The notes: a model not told the origin generated them from the letters alone. Positions 26,103 through 36,887 are shown, counted from the stretch's first letter. The stretch is DNA of 64,000 nucleotides from Ureibacillus thermophilus (GCF_004331915.1 NZ_CP036528.1:2055651-2119650), one strand, 5' to 3'. Numbers and translations are program-made.

Positions 26103-26939
26103 ATGTGGATTGGGGCTGCATTGGCCACAATGTTTTGTTTTGGTACAAATAATATGATTTTTAAATGGAGTACGACAAAAGGATACTCAAAAATACATAT
26201 TCAGCTGTATTTTTATCTTATAGCTTTTTCCATTTCTTTTAGCTATGGATTATGGGTAGGAATACATGAGATGAATTTGGTGACATTGTTACTTGGCGCT
26301 TTAATCGGCATACTAAATACAAATGGCAATATCCAAATGTCGAAAGCCTTTGAGAAGGGTCCTGCCAGTATTACAAGTTCATTAATCAGCCTCAATACAA
26401 TTATTCCGATTTTAAGTGCTGCTTTGATTTTCCATGAACATATTACAGCTTTGCAATGGACGGGAATTGTGATTATGTTATGTTCGGCTGTGGTGATTCA
26501 ATATTCTCCATCGAATCAAATGCAAATCGATTATTTGCCTTGGATGCTTAGAATTTGCTTTGCCATCCTTTCACTAGGAATCCTTGGCATTTTAATGAAA
26601 GCTTCTACTTATTTGCATATTCAGCCGCTCAATACTTTAATTTGTATGTATGGCGGTGGAGCCGTTTACTTATTGGTAAATTGCCTTCTTCAAAAAGAAA
26701 ACTGGCAAGCTTCTGAAGCTAAAATCGGCGGTCTTGTTGGTTTGTTAAGTGTGATTGCTTATAGCTGTTATTTCTTTGCATTGCAGAAAGGCATTGCCAG
26801 TGTTGTATTTTCCATCGTCTCCTTAAGCTGTTTAGTCGTGGTTTGCGGCAGTTATCTTATTTTTCATGAAAGGCTAAAAACTTATCAAGTGATCGGCGTA
26901 CTTACGGCATTATTGGGGATTATCTTTACTAAGATATGA
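26103..26939 (+). CDS. EamA/DMT family transporter
   Basis: A 278-residue membrane protein with ten predicted helices arranged as two EamA repeats: the first ends with ITALQWTGIVIMLCSAVVI, the second with LKTYQVIGVLTALLGIIF. The conserved P-x-hydrophobic pattern of each repeat (TIIPILSAALIFHE, SLSCLVVVCGSYLIFHE) is clear. It is a small-molecule carrier of unknown substrate, perhaps an amino acid or sugar exporter. GAGGGG precedes the ATG at about ten bases. Unlike the second EamA gene at 35.6 kb it is intact. Confidence 0.88.
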   Translation: MWIGAALATMFCFGTNNMIFKWSTTKGYSKIHIQLYFYLIAFSISFSYGLWVGIHEMNLVTLLLGALIGILNTNGNIQMSKAFEKGPASITSSLISLNTIIPILSAALIFHEHITALQWTGIVIMLCSAVVIQYSPSNQMQIDYLPWMLRICFAILSLGILGILMKASTYLHIQPLNTLICMYGGGAVYLLVNCLLQKENWQASEAKIGGLVGLLSVIAYSCYFFALQKGIASVVFSIVSLSCLVVVCGSYLIFHERLKTYQVIGVLTALLGIIFTKI

Positions 26940-26966
26940 GGGCTAATACGGCTCTCGTTTTTTATT
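26938..26966 (+). terminator. Terminator after the EamA gene
   Basis: GAGGGC-TAATAC-GGCTCTC-GTTTTTTATTTTT: a short stem with one G-T pair, overlapping the stop codon, and a long T-rich tail. Confidence 0.6.
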
Positions 26967-27035
26967 TTTATGAACAAATCATCTCCTGATTCAATATATA
27001 TAATTATGGGAACAAAAATAGAAAAGAGGTACGTC

Positions 27036-27686
27036 ATGGTTACTTATCATTGGGGTGTTGATTCAGCGCAAAAAGTAACGACTGACCTTTACAATTGTGT
27101 TTTAAACCATTACGGGAAACCGGAATTTTGGGGAAGATACTTAACGCGAGTTGAAGGGGCATCGGAAGGTTTAGATAAGGAAGAGATTGAACTGCTTCAT
27201 AATAGCGGAACGAAATTGCTGCCGATTTATAATGAGTTTAAACGAGCTGTAGGTGAGAATGAAGGAAGAATGGCAGCCATGTTTGCCGCTTATCATGCAA
27301 AAAAGCTCGGCATTCGCAAAGGAACGCCGATTTTTGCAAATGTCGAAAGATTTTTTGATGTAGATAGCCATTGGATTCGAGGATATGTCCGTTACATGTA
27401 TAATACGGATTTTAAACCGGGCTTTTATCATGATCCGATGGAAGGGAACTTCGCAAAAGCTTATTGCGATGCGGTCAATCAAGATGGACTTGTTGCAGAG
27501 CAGGCGATTTTATGGAGTGCTGAACCAAATCCAGGTGTAACCAAAGCGCAATTGGCACCAAAATTTAATCCCGCTAAAGTCTCATGTGAAAGCAATGTTT
27601 GGATATGGCAATATGGAAGAAATTCAAAAACATGCCCTATTGATACGAATTTAGCGGATAGCCGTTTATTTGAAATGTTATATTAA
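27036..27686 (+). CDS. DUF1906 (Rv2525c-like) glycoside-hydrolase-like protein
   Basis: A 216-residue protein of the DUF1906/glycoside-hydrolase-like TIM-barrel family. Typical family segments are HWGVDSAQKVT at the start, WGRYLTRVEG, EGRMAAMFAAYHAKKLG, TPIFANVERFFDVD (with the acidic residues at the barrel mouth), GFYHDPMEGNF and WIWQYGRNSKTCPID. There is no signal peptide from the chosen ATG, which has AAGAGG six bases upstream; an in-frame ATG 22 codons earlier lacks a site. In this family the N-terminus marks the barrel, and such proteins act on cell-wall or polysaccharide substrates. Activity here is inferred, and the location (cytosolic or non-classically exported) is unclear. Confidence 0.75.
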   Translation: MVTYHWGVDSAQKVTTDLYNCVLNHYGKPEFWGRYLTRVEGASEGLDKEEIELLHNSGTKLLPIYNEFKRAVGENEGRMAAMFAAYHAKKLGIRKGTPIFANVERFFDVDSHWIRGYVRYMYNTDFKPGFYHDPMEGNFAKAYCDAVNQDGLVAEQAILWSAEPNPGVTKAQLAPKFNPAKVSCESNVWIWQYGRNSKTCPIDTNLADSRLFEMLY

Positions 27687-27760
27687 GCGGTATATTTTTG
27701 TAAAATAGGTTTATAAAAATAACGGTAGTGAAATGAATAATAATAAGTATTAGTTAGTAT

Positions 27761-27797
27761 GAAAGGAGGCGTTTTAAAATAAACACTTCCTTTTTTG
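27761..27797 (+). terminator. Terminator after the DUF1906 gene
   Basis: GAAAGGAGGCGTTT-AAAATA-AACACTTCCTTTTTT: a 13-14-base stem with one mismatch and G-T pairs. Its AAAGGAGG half resembles a ribosome binding site but lies too far from the next start codon. Confidence 0.65.
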
Positions 27798-27858
27798 TAT
27801 GGGACGATTGGATTCGGGCACAATACAAACAAAAAGACTAGGGTTGTGTGGGTTATTG

Positions 27859-28785
27859 ATGAAAAAATGTTTAATTTTCTTTCTTTTACTGTTCCTCATC
27901 AAACAACCGATTGTGAATGCGGCTATGTTTGATGATATTTTTTCCCATACAGAAAAAATAAAGATTGACATTATTGATCCATATTCTAAAGAAGTGGTTC
28001 ATACTTTTTATCCTTATGAACATTGGATTGAATTAAATTTAAACATTTTTAAGGAAGATGTGGAAAAGTGGGTTCGTGAAATTGAACCGAAATATTATCA
28101 AGAAATGTCTCTTGATCGAATGGATATTGATGGGGAAATTATAAAAGGCAGTCCAAGAGTTGAAGTCAATACTTCTTTTTTCATTGAAGAAGTCTTAAAA
28201 CGCTCTTTTACAGGGGGAGCCATTGAAATTCCTCTGAAAATAACCGAAAGCAATTATCGAATGTCGGACGCGCCTCATATTAAAGAAGTGGTTATCGCTA
28301 CTTATACTACGTATTTTAATCCGCAAAAAGAGGGAAGAAGCAAAAATATCGAGCTTTCAGCAGCAGCCATTCACAATGTTATTGTCGGCAGCGGAGATAA
28401 ATTCTCCTTTAATGCTGTTGTTGGTCCGAGGGAAATCGCCACTGGATATCAAATGGCTCCTGAAATTGTCAATGGAAAAATGGTCATGGGAATTGGCGGC
28501 GGCATCTGCCAAACCTCTTCCACATTATTTAATGCAGTGGACCAGCTGTCAGTGGAAATCGTTGAAAGGCATCATCATTCAATCGATGTTGGTTACGTTC
28601 CTAAAGGAAGAGATGCGACCGTTTCCTTTGGCGGATTAGATTTTCAATTCCTCAATACCACTGGCGTCCCCTTTATAATTCAAGCTTATTATCGTCCTGG
28701 CTCTATCACTGTGGAAATTAGAACTTCGAAAGAATATGCGGACTTATGGGAAAATGAATTGGCAAAAATCGATGAAATTCCGTAA
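27859..28785 (+). CDS. VanW family exported protein
   Basis: A 308-residue protein. The N-terminus is a signal peptide (MKKCLIFFLLLFLIKQPIVNA). Residues about 150-290 form the VanW domain: NIELSAAAIHNVIVGSGDKFSFN, IGGGICQTSSTLFNA and HHHSIDVGYVPKGRDATV are its hallmark segments, followed by a G5-like edge (FQFLNTTGVPFIIQAYY). VanW proteins are associated with cell-wall or spore functions (B. subtilis YoaR); the activity is unknown. The ATG at 27859 was chosen because the signal peptide begins there; the upstream ATG at 27799 would put 20 extra residues before it. The ribosome site is weak for both. It is followed closely by tlp. Confidence 0.82.
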   Translation: MKKCLIFFLLLFLIKQPIVNAAMFDDIFSHTEKIKIDIIDPYSKEVVHTFYPYEHWIELNLNIFKEDVEKWVREIEPKYYQEMSLDRMDIDGEIIKGSPRVEVNTSFFIEEVLKRSFTGGAIEIPLKITESNYRMSDAPHIKEVVIATYTTYFNPQKEGRSKNIELSAAAIHNVIVGSGDKFSFNAVVGPREIATGYQMAPEIVNGKMVMGIGGGICQTSSTLFNAVDQLSVEIVERHHHSIDVGYVPKGRDATVSFGGLDFQFLNTTGVPFIIQAYYRPGSITVEIRTSKEYADLWENELAKIDEIP

Positions 28786-28857
28786 AAATTTCATTTCATA
28801 AATCCTTTATTGCAACCCAAACTAACACTGAACGAAAAAGAAGGAGGAGTGAAGACA

Positions 28858-29091
28858 ATGACAAACCGTAAACCGAATCCAGATGATCGTTCAGATAATG
28901 TAGAAAAATTACAAAAAATGGTACAAAATACAATCGAAAATTACCGTGAAGCGGAAACAAGTATGGAATTCGTTGGTCCTGAAGAGAGAGAAAAAATTAA
29001 AGCAAAGAATGAACGCCGCAAAAAAGCCATTGAAGGTTTCCGTAAAGAAATTAAAGAAGAATATGCAGCCCGTGAAAACGGAGAAGTATAA
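28858..29091 (+). CDS. tlp: Small acid-soluble spore protein Tlp
   Basis: A 77-residue hydrophilic protein with the family hallmark PNPDDRSDNVEKLQKMVQNT near the N-terminus and the ending ARENGE. Tlp is a minor spore core protein made in the forespore under sigma-G. AAGGAGGAG precedes the ATG. Its presence shows that the organism forms endospores. It lies between VanW and a small unknown gene; in B. subtilis tlp lies between yneN and yneP near citB and parE, so the neighbourhood is conserved in outline. Confidence 0.95.
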   Translation: MTNRKPNPDDRSDNVEKLQKMVQNTIENYREAETSMEFVGPEEREKIKAKNERRKKAIEGFRKEIKEEYAARENGEV

Positions 29092-29101
29092 TCAAGATTT
29101 T

Positions 29102-29136
29102 AAAGAAACTGGTGCTTTGCCAGTTTCTTTTTTTGC
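29102..29136 (+). terminator. Intrinsic terminator of tlp
   Basis: AAAGAAACTGG-TGCTTT-GCCAGTTTCTTTTTTT: a perfect 10-11-bp stem with T-run, 10 bases after the tlp stop. Confidence 0.93.
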
Positions 29137-29220
29137 AAACGAAATTTCTTTATTTATAATTAATAATGACTTTAATAAAATATTGAAGTGGAAAAAATTA
29201 GTTTAGGGAGGGATCTATCA

Positions 29221-29589
29221 ATGAACATGGTGGAAACGCTTGTCAATCAAAGCCGTAACGTACTGGATCTAATGAAACAATTAAAAAAGGTTGCTGGGAA
29301 AAAAGGAAGTAAACGCTCTGAATTAATTGAAAAGTTTACAGCCAATCAACATTCCTTCAATGTTTATACATATGCCAGCGAGGAAGCAAGACAATCGAAA
29401 GAAGTAGATGTTTTAAAAGTAAAATTAGATGAATTCAGCCGCCAATTTGATGCTGCCCGTTATGAAGTTGACGGAGAAGTGAATGAAGAACAAGTGCATG
29501 TGTTATATCAAGAAGTGCTGACTGCATATAACGATATGGTCGTTGCTCTTGGATATGATAATCATGTTGTTGATATCAAAAAATTTTAA
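29221..29589 (+). CDS. Small helical protein of unknown function
   Basis: A 122-residue helical protein. The pattern of long amphipathic helices (VETLVNQSRNVLDLMKQLKK, KEVDVLKVKLDEFSRQFDAA, EEQVHVLYQEVLTAYNDM) recalls the YlbF/YmcA helical fold, but the match is not good enough to name. GGGAGGG lies eight bases before the ATG at 29221; an in-frame ATG at 29188 has no site. There is no signal or membrane segment. It sits between tlp and a family A repeat. Confidence 0.65.
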   Translation: MNMVETLVNQSRNVLDLMKQLKKVAGKKGSKRSELIEKFTANQHSFNVYTYASEEARQSKEVDVLKVKLDEFSRQFDAARYEVDGEVNEEQVHVLYQEVLTAYNDMVVALGYDNHVVDIKKF

Positions 29590-29592
29590 ATG

Positions 29593-29813
29593 CAAAGGGG
29601 GCATCTGAAAAGTCATTTCAAGACGCCCCCTTTGCGGCTGTCGCACATGCTTTCGCCGCAGATAAATTGCGGCTGTCGCTAGAGTTTTTGCCGCAGATAA
29701 ATTGCGGACCAGGAGGCGCGTTTTGTGACCACCGCAGGAGCGAAGTTTTTAAGAGAATATTCCTATAAGAAGTAAGGCTGTTCAGAAAGTGTTCGACTTT
29801 CTGAACAGCCCCT
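29593..29813. repeat. Intergenic repeat, family A, with internal tandem duplication
   Basis: This is the longest copy of the family A repeat. It opens with GGGGGCATCTGAAAAG ... AAGACGCCCCC and ends with a hairpin GGCTGTTCAGAAAGT-GTTCG-ACTTTCTGAACAGCC. Compared with 3364-3546 it has an extra unit of about 38 bases: GCGGCTGTCGC ... GCCGCAGATAAATT occurs twice in tandem. The terminal hairpin ends three bases before the stop codon of the minus-strand gene and probably acts as its terminator. Confidence 0.78.
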
Positions 29814-30104
29814 TTATTTTTGATAGCTATATTTTAGTTCTTCAGTGTTTGGATCAATGGAAACATATAAATCATGCCCATTGAAAAACCATTCATCATC
29901 TTTTTCGATATAAAAATGAATGCCATCTATCACTGTTTCTACACCGATGTCATGAGGTTTTTCTCGGTTCAACCCAAGGGAAAAGGCTTCGTGAAATGGG
30001 GAAGAGCCGCCATATCGAGCAAAAAAACGAATATAGTCACCTGCTGTTGCATCCATTTCTGCCTTAAACCATGAGAGCGCTTCATCTGAAATGACGATTT
30101 TCAT
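29814..30104 (-). CDS. yneR: HesB/YadR/YfhF family protein (YneR-like)
   Basis: A 96-residue protein with the fold of A-type Fe-S carriers (HesB/IscA): MKIVISDEALSWFKAEM start and FYIEKDDEWFFNGHDLYVS. It contains no cysteine, so it cannot bind a cluster in the IscA way; this matches the B. subtilis YneR subgroup. Function unknown. It lies on the minus strand downstream of plsY (28 bases apart), the same gene pair as in B. subtilis (yneR-plsY next to parE). GGAACGGGG precedes the ATG. Confidence 0.85.
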   Translation of the reverse strand: MKIVISDEALSWFKAEMDATAGDYIRFFARYGGSSPFHEAFSLGLNREKPHDIGVETVIDGIHFYIEKDDEWFFNGHDLYVSIDPNTEELKYSYQK

Positions 30105-30132
30105 TTCCCCGTTCCATTCCTTTCAATAAAAT

Positions 30133-30735
30133 TTAGAGCCACTTTACTTTAGGTTCTGTACCTTCTTTAATGCGTTGTATATTAGAACGATGTCTATAAA
30201 TAATGAATGTTGCTAAAATTACAACCAGTATAAATAATGCATAATCGCCTGTTGCTATCCAATAAATAATACTATAAATAACAGCAATTACAGAAATAAG
30301 CATGGAAGATAAGCTGACGATTTTTGTGATTTTTAACAAAATTAAAAATCCAATGACAAGAAAAATGAAAAATGGCCAAGAATATCCGAGCAATACTCCG
30401 CCGGAAGTGGCAACGGCTTTTCCACCTCGGAAACCTGCAAAAATCGGAAACATATGTCCAACGGCTGCGATGGCACCCAAAATAAGCGGATGTACTGTCA
30501 CATCACTGAAATAAGCAAAAGTCGGAAGAAGTGTGGCAATGGTACCTTTTAAGATATCCAAAATCGTTACCACAATTCCTGCTTTTTTTCCAAGCACCCT
30601 GAATGTATTGGTTGCCCCTAAATTTCCGCTGCCATGTTCGCGGATGTCTGTTTTATAAAAAAGTTTTCCAATCCATAAACCAGATGGAATCGAACCGATT
30701 AAATACGCACAAAGTATTGCAATCATATTAATCAT
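30133..30735 (-). CDS. plsY: Acyl-phosphate:glycerol-3-phosphate acyltransferase PlsY
   Basis: A 200-residue membrane enzyme that transfers the acyl group from acyl-phosphate to glycerol-3-phosphate, the first step of phospholipid synthesis. The conserved motifs are visible: [31 protein letters not shown] and [17 protein letters not shown], plus the late HRSNIQRI segment. About seven hydrophobic segments fit the family. AAAGGA lies eight bases before the ATG. It is divergent from parE, as in B. subtilis, and probably co-transcribed with yneR. Confidence 0.95.
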   Translation of the reverse strand: MINMIAILCAYLIGSIPSGLWIGKLFYKTDIREHGSGNLGATNTFRVLGKKAGIVVTILDILKGTIATLLPTFAYFSDVTVHPLILGAIAAVGHMFPIFAGFRGGKAVATSGGVLLGYSWPFFIFLVIGFLILLKITKIVSLSSMLISVIAVIYSIIYWIATGDYALFILVVILATFIIYRHRSNIQRIKEGTEPKVKWL

Positions 30736-31106
30736 ATCATGATTCCTTTCAATTTGTACTTTATAGCGATAATCATTTTACACTTTTTCTCACATTTGAG
30801 AAAGAGTATTTTCTTCTTTTCATCTTCATCAAAAATTTTTGTAAAGAATTGTGATGGTAAAGAAGGAAATTGAATTGATCATCGGGAATGAAAGAAATGT
30901 TTTATTTATTATATATGGTGCAGTACGTAAAATAAATAACATTTCCTTCGATTCATTTTAGGAAATACGAAAAAATATTCCTTTTTTATTTGAAAGGATT
31001 TGTTAAAATGATAAAGATACGCTTTCGTACAAGATATTGACAGAAGTCCAACTTCTCAGTACGATTAGTGATACAGAACGGATGTTTGTATTTGGAGGGA
31101 TTTTAT
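30736..31106. other. Divergent promoter region between plsY and parE
   Basis: 371 bases without a gene. It is AT-rich and must hold the promoters of plsY/yneR (minus) and parE/parC (plus). Bases 31000-31060 (AAAATGATAAAGATACGC) contain possible -10 words, but no hexamer pair is good enough to call. No riboswitch or repeat seen. Confidence 0.4.
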
Positions 31107-33080
31107 TTGGCAATCAATCAAACTGAACTCAAATATGATGCGGATGCCATTCAAGTTTTAGAAGGATTGGAAGCTGTACGGAAACGTCCAGGAATGTATA
31201 TTGGTTCCACTGACAGCCGGGGACTTCACCACTTAGTTTATGAAATTGTTGATAATGCAGTGGATGAAGCTCTCGCTGGATTTGGTTCACATATCATTGT
31301 AAAAATTCATCAAGATAATTCGGTAAGCGTTCGGGATTTTGGTCGTGGAATGCCAACAGGGATGCATAAATTAGGCAAACCGACTCCTGAAATTATTTTT
31401 ACCGTACTTCATGCAGGAGGGAAATTTGGTCAAGGGGGCTATAAAACGAGCGGTGGACTCCATGGAGTAGGTTCTTCCGTTGTAAATGCCCTTTCAAAAT
31501 TTCTAGAAGTTACGATTTATCGAGATGGAAAAATCCACCGACAACGTTTTGAAAATGGCGGGAAGCCTGTAACGACCCTTGAAATCATTGGTGATACAAA
31601 AGAAACAGGAACGCTCGTTCACTTCTTGCCGGATGATACGATTTTCTCCACAACAAAATTCAATTATGATACATTAGCTGAACGTTTGCAGGAATCGGCC
31701 TTTTTACTAAAAGGATTGAAAGTGGAGTTAATTGATGAACGGGAAGAAGGAAAGCACGAAATCTTTCATTATGAAAGTGGCATTCAAGCATTTGTAGAAT
31801 ATTTAAACGAAGAAAAAGATGTCATGCATCCTGTGAAGTATGTGGAAGGGATTCATGATGAAATAGAAGTGGAATTTGCTTTTCAATTTAATGATGGTTA
31901 TGCTGAAACGATTTTATCCTTCGTCAACAATGTACGCACCCGTGATGGAGGAACCCATGAAACTGGCGCCAAAACGGCATTAACTCGAATTTTTAATGAA
32001 TATGCCCGCAAAGTCGGGCTGTTAAAAGAAAAAGATAAAAATCTGGAAGGAACGGACATTCGAGAAGGTTTATCTGCTGTTATTTCCGTTCGCATTCCGG
32101 AAAATTTGCTGCAATTTGAAGGGCAGACAAAAAGTAAACTCGGAACACCGGAAGCTCGTACAGCGGTGGAAGCGGTTTTATCAGAAAAATTGCTCTATAT
32201 TTTAGAAGAAAATGCAGAATTATCCGCAACCCTAGTACGGAAAGCGATACGTGCTCAGCAAGCGCGGGAAGCGGCGAGAAAAGCTAGAGAAGAAGCGCGC
32301 AGCGGCAAAAAGGGCAAAAAAGAAAAAACAATTCTTTCGGGTAAATTAACCCCTGCCCAATCCCGCAATCCGAAAAAGAATGAATTATTCCTTGTCGAAG
32401 GGGATTCAGCTGGAGGATCAGCAAAACAAGGGCGAGACCGCACATTCCAAGCCATCTTACCGCTTCGTGGAAAAGTGATCAACACTGAAAAAGCAAAACT
32501 TACAGATATTATGAAAAATGAAGAGATTGCGACGATTATTCATACAATCGGCGCCGGCGTTGGCCCTGACTTTAATTTAGAAGATGCCGCCTACGATAAA
32601 ATTATTATTATGACCGATGCAGATACAGACGGTGCCCATATCCAAGTTTTGCTACTCACATTTTTCTATCGCTATATGCGGCCATTAATTGAGGCGGGAA
32701 AAGTATATTTAGCATTGCCACCTTTGTATAAAGTGTCAAAAGGAAGCGGCAGAAACGAAATTGTAGAATATGCTTGGACTGAGCGAGAACTGCAAGAAAA
32801 AATCAAAAAAGTTGGCAAAGGATATATCATCCAACGTTATAAAGGTCTCGGAGAAATGAATGCTGATCAACTGTGGGAAACGACAATGAATCCTGAAACA
32901 AGAACGCTTATTCGAGTAACGATTGAAGACGGCGCCCGAGCAGAACGCCGCGTTACAACGCTAATGGGAGATAAAGTAGAACCCCGCCGCAAATGGATTG
33001 AAGCGAATGTAGACTTTGGGATGGAAGAAGATGCAAATACATTAGTACCAGATTTCATCCTGCATAAGGAGGAAGAATAA
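31107..33080 (+). CDS. parE: DNA topoisomerase IV subunit B
   Basis: A 657-residue ATPase subunit of topoisomerase IV, which decatenates daughter chromosomes. The GHKL ATPase domain has [15 protein letters not shown] and [15 protein letters not shown]. The transducer follows, then the TOPRIM domain with [15 protein letters not shown] and the DxD pair in [11 protein letters not shown], and [15 protein letters not shown] near the end. The family-typical start ([19 protein letters not shown]) and the GGAGGG site seven bases upstream support the TTG codon at 31107 rather than the ATG-like codon at 31068. Its stop overlaps the parC start (TAATG). Confidence 0.95.
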   Translation: MAINQTELKYDADAIQVLEGLEAVRKRPGMYIGSTDSRGLHHLVYEIVDNAVDEALAGFGSHIIVKIHQDNSVSVRDFGRGMPTGMHKLGKPTPEIIFTVLHAGGKFGQGGYKTSGGLHGVGSSVVNALSKFLEVTIYRDGKIHRQRFENGGKPVTTLEIIGDTKETGTLVHFLPDDTIFSTTKFNYDTLAERLQESAFLLKGLKVELIDEREEGKHEIFHYESGIQAFVEYLNEEKDVMHPVKYVEGIHDEIEVEFAFQFNDGYAETILSFVNNVRTRDGGTHETGAKTALTRIFNEYARKVGLLKEKDKNLEGTDIREGLSAVISVRIPENLLQFEGQTKSKLGTPEARTAVEAVLSEKLLYILEENAELSATLVRKAIRAQQAREAARKAREEARSGKKGKKEKTILSGKLTPAQSRNPKKNELFLVEGDSAGGSAKQGRDRTFQAILPLRGKVINTEKAKLTDIMKNEEIATIIHTIGAGVGPDFNLEDAAYDKIIIMTDADTDGAHIQVLLLTFFYRYMRPLIEAGKVYLALPPLYKVSKGSGRNEIVEYAWTERELQEKIKKVGKGYIIQRYKGLGEMNADQLWETTMNPETRTLIRVTIEDGARAERRVTTLMGDKVEPRRKWIEANVDFGMEEDANTLVPDFILHKEEE

Positions 33081-35527
33081 TGGCTTTAAATGAACGATTT
33101 CATGAATTAACGTTGGAAGATGTTATCGGTGACCGTTTTGGCCGTTACAGTAAATACATTATTCAAGATCGGGCCATTCCTGATGCCAGGGATGGTCTGA
33201 AACCCGTGCAGCGGAGAATTCTCTATGCCATGTATCGGGAAGGGAATACCCATGATAAACCCTTCCGAAAATCTGCGAAAACGGTCGGAAATGTAATAGG
33301 GAATTACCATCCTCATGGAGATTCCTCTGTTTATGAAGCAATGGTGCGCCTTAGCCAAGATTGGAAAGCCCGCTATCCATTAATTGAAATGCATGGGAAT
33401 AATGGTTCGATTGATGGGGATCCTCCTGCTGCGATGCGTTATACAGAAGCCCGCCTTTCCCCATTGGCAATTGAAATGCTGAAAGATATCGATAAACAAA
33501 CGGTCGATTTTGTCCCTAATTTTGATGACCAGGATGTTGAGCCAACCGTACTTCCTGCGAAACTTCCGAACCTGCTTGTAAACGGGGCTACGGGTATTTC
33601 AGCAGGCTATGCAACAGATATTCCTCCCCACAACTTATTAGAAGTGTTGGATGGAATACTGATGCGACTAGATAACCCGGATTGCACAGTCGATGATTTA
33701 ATGACTGTCATCAAAGGACCTGATTTTCCAACTGGAGCTATAATTGAAGGAATCGACGGCATCAAAAAAGCTTATGAAACAGGTAGAGGAAAAATCATGA
33801 TACGTTCAAAAGCCACAATCGAACCAATTCGTGGAGGCAAAGAACAAATCGTCATTACCGAAATTCCATATGATGTGAATAAGGCTCAGCTCGTTAAAAA
33901 AATAGATGAAATGCGCTTTGATAAACGGCTTGAGGGAATTGCAGATGTTCGAGATGAGTCGGACCGGACAGTAGGGCTTCGGATTGTCATTGAATTAAAG
34001 AAAGATGTAGATGGAGAAGCGATTTTAAACTATCTCTATAAAAATACGGATTTGCAAATCACCTACAACTTTAATATGATTGCTATTCATAATCGACGCC
34101 CTACTATGATGACGCTTCCTCTCATGTTGGATGCATATATAGATCATCAGAAAGATGTCGTGACAAGAAGAACGAAATTTGACCTGCAAAAAGCAAAAGA
34201 TCGGCTACATATCGTTGAAGGGCTGATCAAAGCATTATCCATACTAGATGATGTTATTCAAGCCATTCGTTCATCAAAGGATAAAAAAGATGCAAAAAAC
34301 AACTTGCAGGTGAAGTTCAAGTTTACAGAACAGCAGTCAGAAGCGATTGTCAACTTGCAACTATATCGCTTAACTAATACCGATATTACGCAATTGCAAA
34401 AAGAACATGAAGAATTGCAAAAAACGACGGAAAGATTATCGAAAATATTAAGCAGTGAAAAAGAATTAATTAAAGTCATTAAAAAAGAGATTCAAGAATT
34501 GCGAAAACAATTTGCAGAGCCGCGCCGTTCCACTATACAGGCGGAAATAAAAGAGATTAAAGTGTCCTTTGATGTTTTGATTCCAAGCGAAGATGTTGTT
34601 GTAACCGTAACAAAAGACGGATACGTAAAGCGAACAAGTCTTCGTTCTTATGCAGCGTCCAGCCCGGAAGATTTTGCAATGAAAGAATCGGATTATTTAC
34701 TCTTTGAAAACACATTGAATACACAAGATGGTCTGCTAATATTTACAAATAAAGGCAATTACATTTATCAACCAGTGCATGAACTGCCGGAAATTCGTTG
34801 GAAAGATTTAGGGCAACACATATCCAGTATTGTTCCAATTGAAGAAGGAGAAAAGGTCATTGGGGCTGTTGGAGTTGAAAACTTTGATGATGAAAAGCTG
34901 TTAATTTTAACAGCTTCTAAATTAGGGCAAGTAAAATTGTCAAAGCTGAATGAATTTCAAGTTTCACGTTATTCAAAACCGATAAAATCAATGAACTTAA
35001 AAAACGGCGATGAAATGATTTATGCAAATCTCGTTACTCTTGGAAAAGAAATCATTCTTACTTCTTATTTAAGTTATACCGTTCGATTTAATCTGGATGA
35101 AATTCCAGTGACCGGTATAAAAACGGGCGGCGTTAAAGGGATTAATTTGAAAGATGGCGATATGCTTGCAGCAGTCAATATCATTGATGAGAACTCGGGA
35201 GAAGATGTCATTGTGGTAACCCATCGCGGGGCCATTAAACGAATGAAAATATCAGAAATTGAACAAACAGGTCGAGCCAAACGTGGATTAGTTATATTGA
35301 AAGAATTGAAGAAAAGTCCGCATCGAGTGTTTCATGTATCGATTGTAAAGCAGGAAGATACGGTGTTAATGGCAACAAATAAACAAGTTCAAGAAAGCAT
35401 TGCCGTTGAGGATTTGGCATTGGCAGACCGATATTCAAACGGATCCCTTAAATTTGATGTAAAGAATGATGGTGATTTATTGTTTGTAAAAATCCTCCAT
35501 CCTGAAAAAGAAGAACATCAGGGATAG
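33080..35527 (+). CDS. parC: DNA topoisomerase IV subunit A
   Basis: An 815-residue cleavage/religation subunit of topoisomerase IV. The breakage-reunion domain has [34 protein letters not shown] (quinolone-resistance region) and the catalytic Tyr in [11 protein letters not shown] (about residue 120). A coiled coil lies at about 430-480, and the C-terminal beta-pinwheel has degenerate repeats ([30 protein letters not shown]). The ATG overlaps the parE stop by one base, so the pair is translationally coupled. Length matches B. subtilis ParC. A strong terminator follows. Confidence 0.96.
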   Translation: MALNERFHELTLEDVIGDRFGRYSKYIIQDRAIPDARDGLKPVQRRILYAMYREGNTHDKPFRKSAKTVGNVIGNYHPHGDSSVYEAMVRLSQDWKARYPLIEMHGNNGSIDGDPPAAMRYTEARLSPLAIEMLKDIDKQTVDFVPNFDDQDVEPTVLPAKLPNLLVNGATGISAGYATDIPPHNLLEVLDGILMRLDNPDCTVDDLMTVIKGPDFPTGAIIEGIDGIKKAYETGRGKIMIRSKATIEPIRGGKEQIVITEIPYDVNKAQLVKKIDEMRFDKRLEGIADVRDESDRTVGLRIVIELKKDVDGEAILNYLYKNTDLQITYNFNMIAIHNRRPTMMTLPLMLDAYIDHQKDVVTRRTKFDLQKAKDRLHIVEGLIKALSILDDVIQAIRSSKDKKDAKNNLQVKFKFTEQQSEAIVNLQLYRLTNTDITQLQKEHEELQKTTERLSKILSSEKELIKVIKKEIQELRKQFAEPRRSTIQAEIKEIKVSFDVLIPSEDVVVTVTKDGYVKRTSLRSYAASSPEDFAMKESDYLLFENTLNTQDGLLIFTNKGNYIYQPVHELPEIRWKDLGQHISSIVPIEEGEKVIGAVGVENFDDEKLLILTASKLGQVKLSKLNEFQVSRYSKPIKSMNLKNGDEMIYANLVTLGKEIILTSYLSYTVRFNLDEIPVTGIKTGGVKGINLKDGDMLAAVNIIDENSGEDVIVVTHRGAIKRMKISEIEQTGRAKRGLVILKELKKSPHRVFHVSIVKQEDTVLMATNKQVQESIAVEDLALADRYSNGSLKFDVKNDGDLLFVKILHPEKEEHQG

Positions 35528-35546
35528 TCAAAAAGCCTTGAAATTT

Positions 35547-35585
35547 GCCGTCTAGAAAATGTGAATTTCTAGGCGGCCTTTTTTC
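35547..35585 (+). terminator. Intrinsic terminator of parE-parC
   Basis: GCCGTCTAGAAA-ATGTGAA-TTTCTAGGCGGC-CTTTTTT: a 12-bp stem with one G-T pair and a T-run. Confidence 0.92.
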
Positions 35586-35643
35586 GTTGAAAAGGGGAAA
35601 GAAACAGATTACTATAAAGATGGATAATTTTGGGGGAATTATT

Positions 35644-36101
35644 ATGGGAAAATACATTTTATCTTTGGATAATCGCTCTAAAGGATTCATCCTTGTTATA
35701 GTTGCTGCTCTGTTTTGGGGTATTTCGGGAACCGTTTCTCAATATATGTTTCAACAATTGCATATCAATACAGAATGGTTCACAACTTGTCGGCTGCTCC
35801 TTGCCGGATCCTTGCTATTAATCATTGCTTTTAAAAATGAAGGTATGCATATTTTTGACATTTGGAAGCAAAAGTCTGATGCATTCAAGTTGGTAATTTT
35901 CGGAATTGTTGGAATGATTGGAGTTCAATATACATACCTGACGGCAATTGCTCACGGGAATGCAGCAACAGCTACAGTTTTACAATATCTGGGTCCCGGT
36001 TTAGTTACAATGTATTATGTATTGATTGCAAAGCGGTTGCCTACTTTGAAAGAACTGTTGGCTGTCTTTTCTGCTCTAATCGGAACATTTTTGCTTGTAA
36101 C
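35644..36101 (+). pseudogene. EamA/DMT transporter, 5' part, interrupted by IS66 element
   Basis: The N-terminal 152 codons of an EamA-type exporter: FILVIVAALFWGISGTVSQYM begins the first repeat, and GNAATATVLQYLGPGLVTMYY and FSALIGTFLLVT close it. The ATG follows TGGGGGAATT. The reading frame is cut by the IS66 derivative at 36102; the last eight bases (CTTGTAAC, 36094-36101) are the target duplication. Removing the element and one copy of the duplication restores a 300-residue protein in frame with the part at 37523-37967. Confidence 0.92.
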
Positions 36102-36185
36102 GTAAGCCCGAATTCAAATGACGCATTGAAAACTTAAAACAGGGATTAAAAAAAGCGCACCTTTCGGTACGCACGACAAATAGCC

Positions 36186-36884
36186 CTACAATCTTGATGT
36201 CTGGCGATATAAAGGTAAATATTGAACAAACTTATCGTAGATGATTTTTGCCAAGACCGTTGGTCCAGCAATACTTCGTTGAATCGCTGGTTGTGGTGCT
36301 TTGCCTCGTTTGATTTGTGAATTTTTGCTGAGATCTTTTTTACAATTCCTGCACTCATAAGCGTGTTCGATATGTCGAACACGCTTCACAATAGCCGGTA
36401 TAAATTTTGCTTCCTCACGAACAATCGTGCTGCCGATCTCTGTCATCTGAGATTGACAACACTCGCATTGTAAGTTTTCAGGGTGATGATGAATTTCTTC
36501 AATTTCTAAACCATCCACGAAGAAATCGTTTCGTTTCTTTTTATGTATTTTACGAACAACTGTATAGGTAACAGTGTCCGTGCTTTGTTCTTCTGTGTGC
36601 TCAGGTTCGTTAAAAAAAGAGTCATCATCAAATAAAGAACATTGTCCATCTGGAGCTTGGTACTTTGATTTTTCTGATTTTGAGCCATAAAGAAGCTTTG
36701 TTAAATAGCGAACTTGTTGTGACAACGATTCAATTTGTTTCAACAGTTCTTCATTTCTCTTATTGGATTGCGCGAGTTGTTCTTCTAATAATTGAATTAA
36801 TTTTTCATTCGAATCATTGCTCACATCATTCACCACATTTCCGTACAAATTCAATAATGTCTTGATTATATCACTAGTAATCAT
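36186..36884 (-). pseudogene. IS66 transposase TnpC, N-terminal fragment
   Basis: 232 codons of the IS66 TnpC transposase. The N-terminal leucine-zipper/coiled coil (LIQLLEEQLAQSNKRNEELL), the LLYGSKSEKSKYQ segment and the zinc-binding segment (CECCQSQM ... YECRNC) are intact. The frame stops in YLPLYRQTSRL, just where the DDE transposase domain begins, and only 84 bases remain to the IS end. The catalytic Asp-Asp-Glu residues are absent. An internal deletion is the simplest cause. The ATG lies four bases before the end of tnpB. Confidence 0.88.
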
Positions 36885-36887
36885 TGG

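Noticed and set aside
27763-27770. AAAGGAGG as the ribosome site of the VanW gene
   Set aside because: It lies 28 bases before the nearest ATG and pairs with a downstream strand as part of a terminator hairpin.
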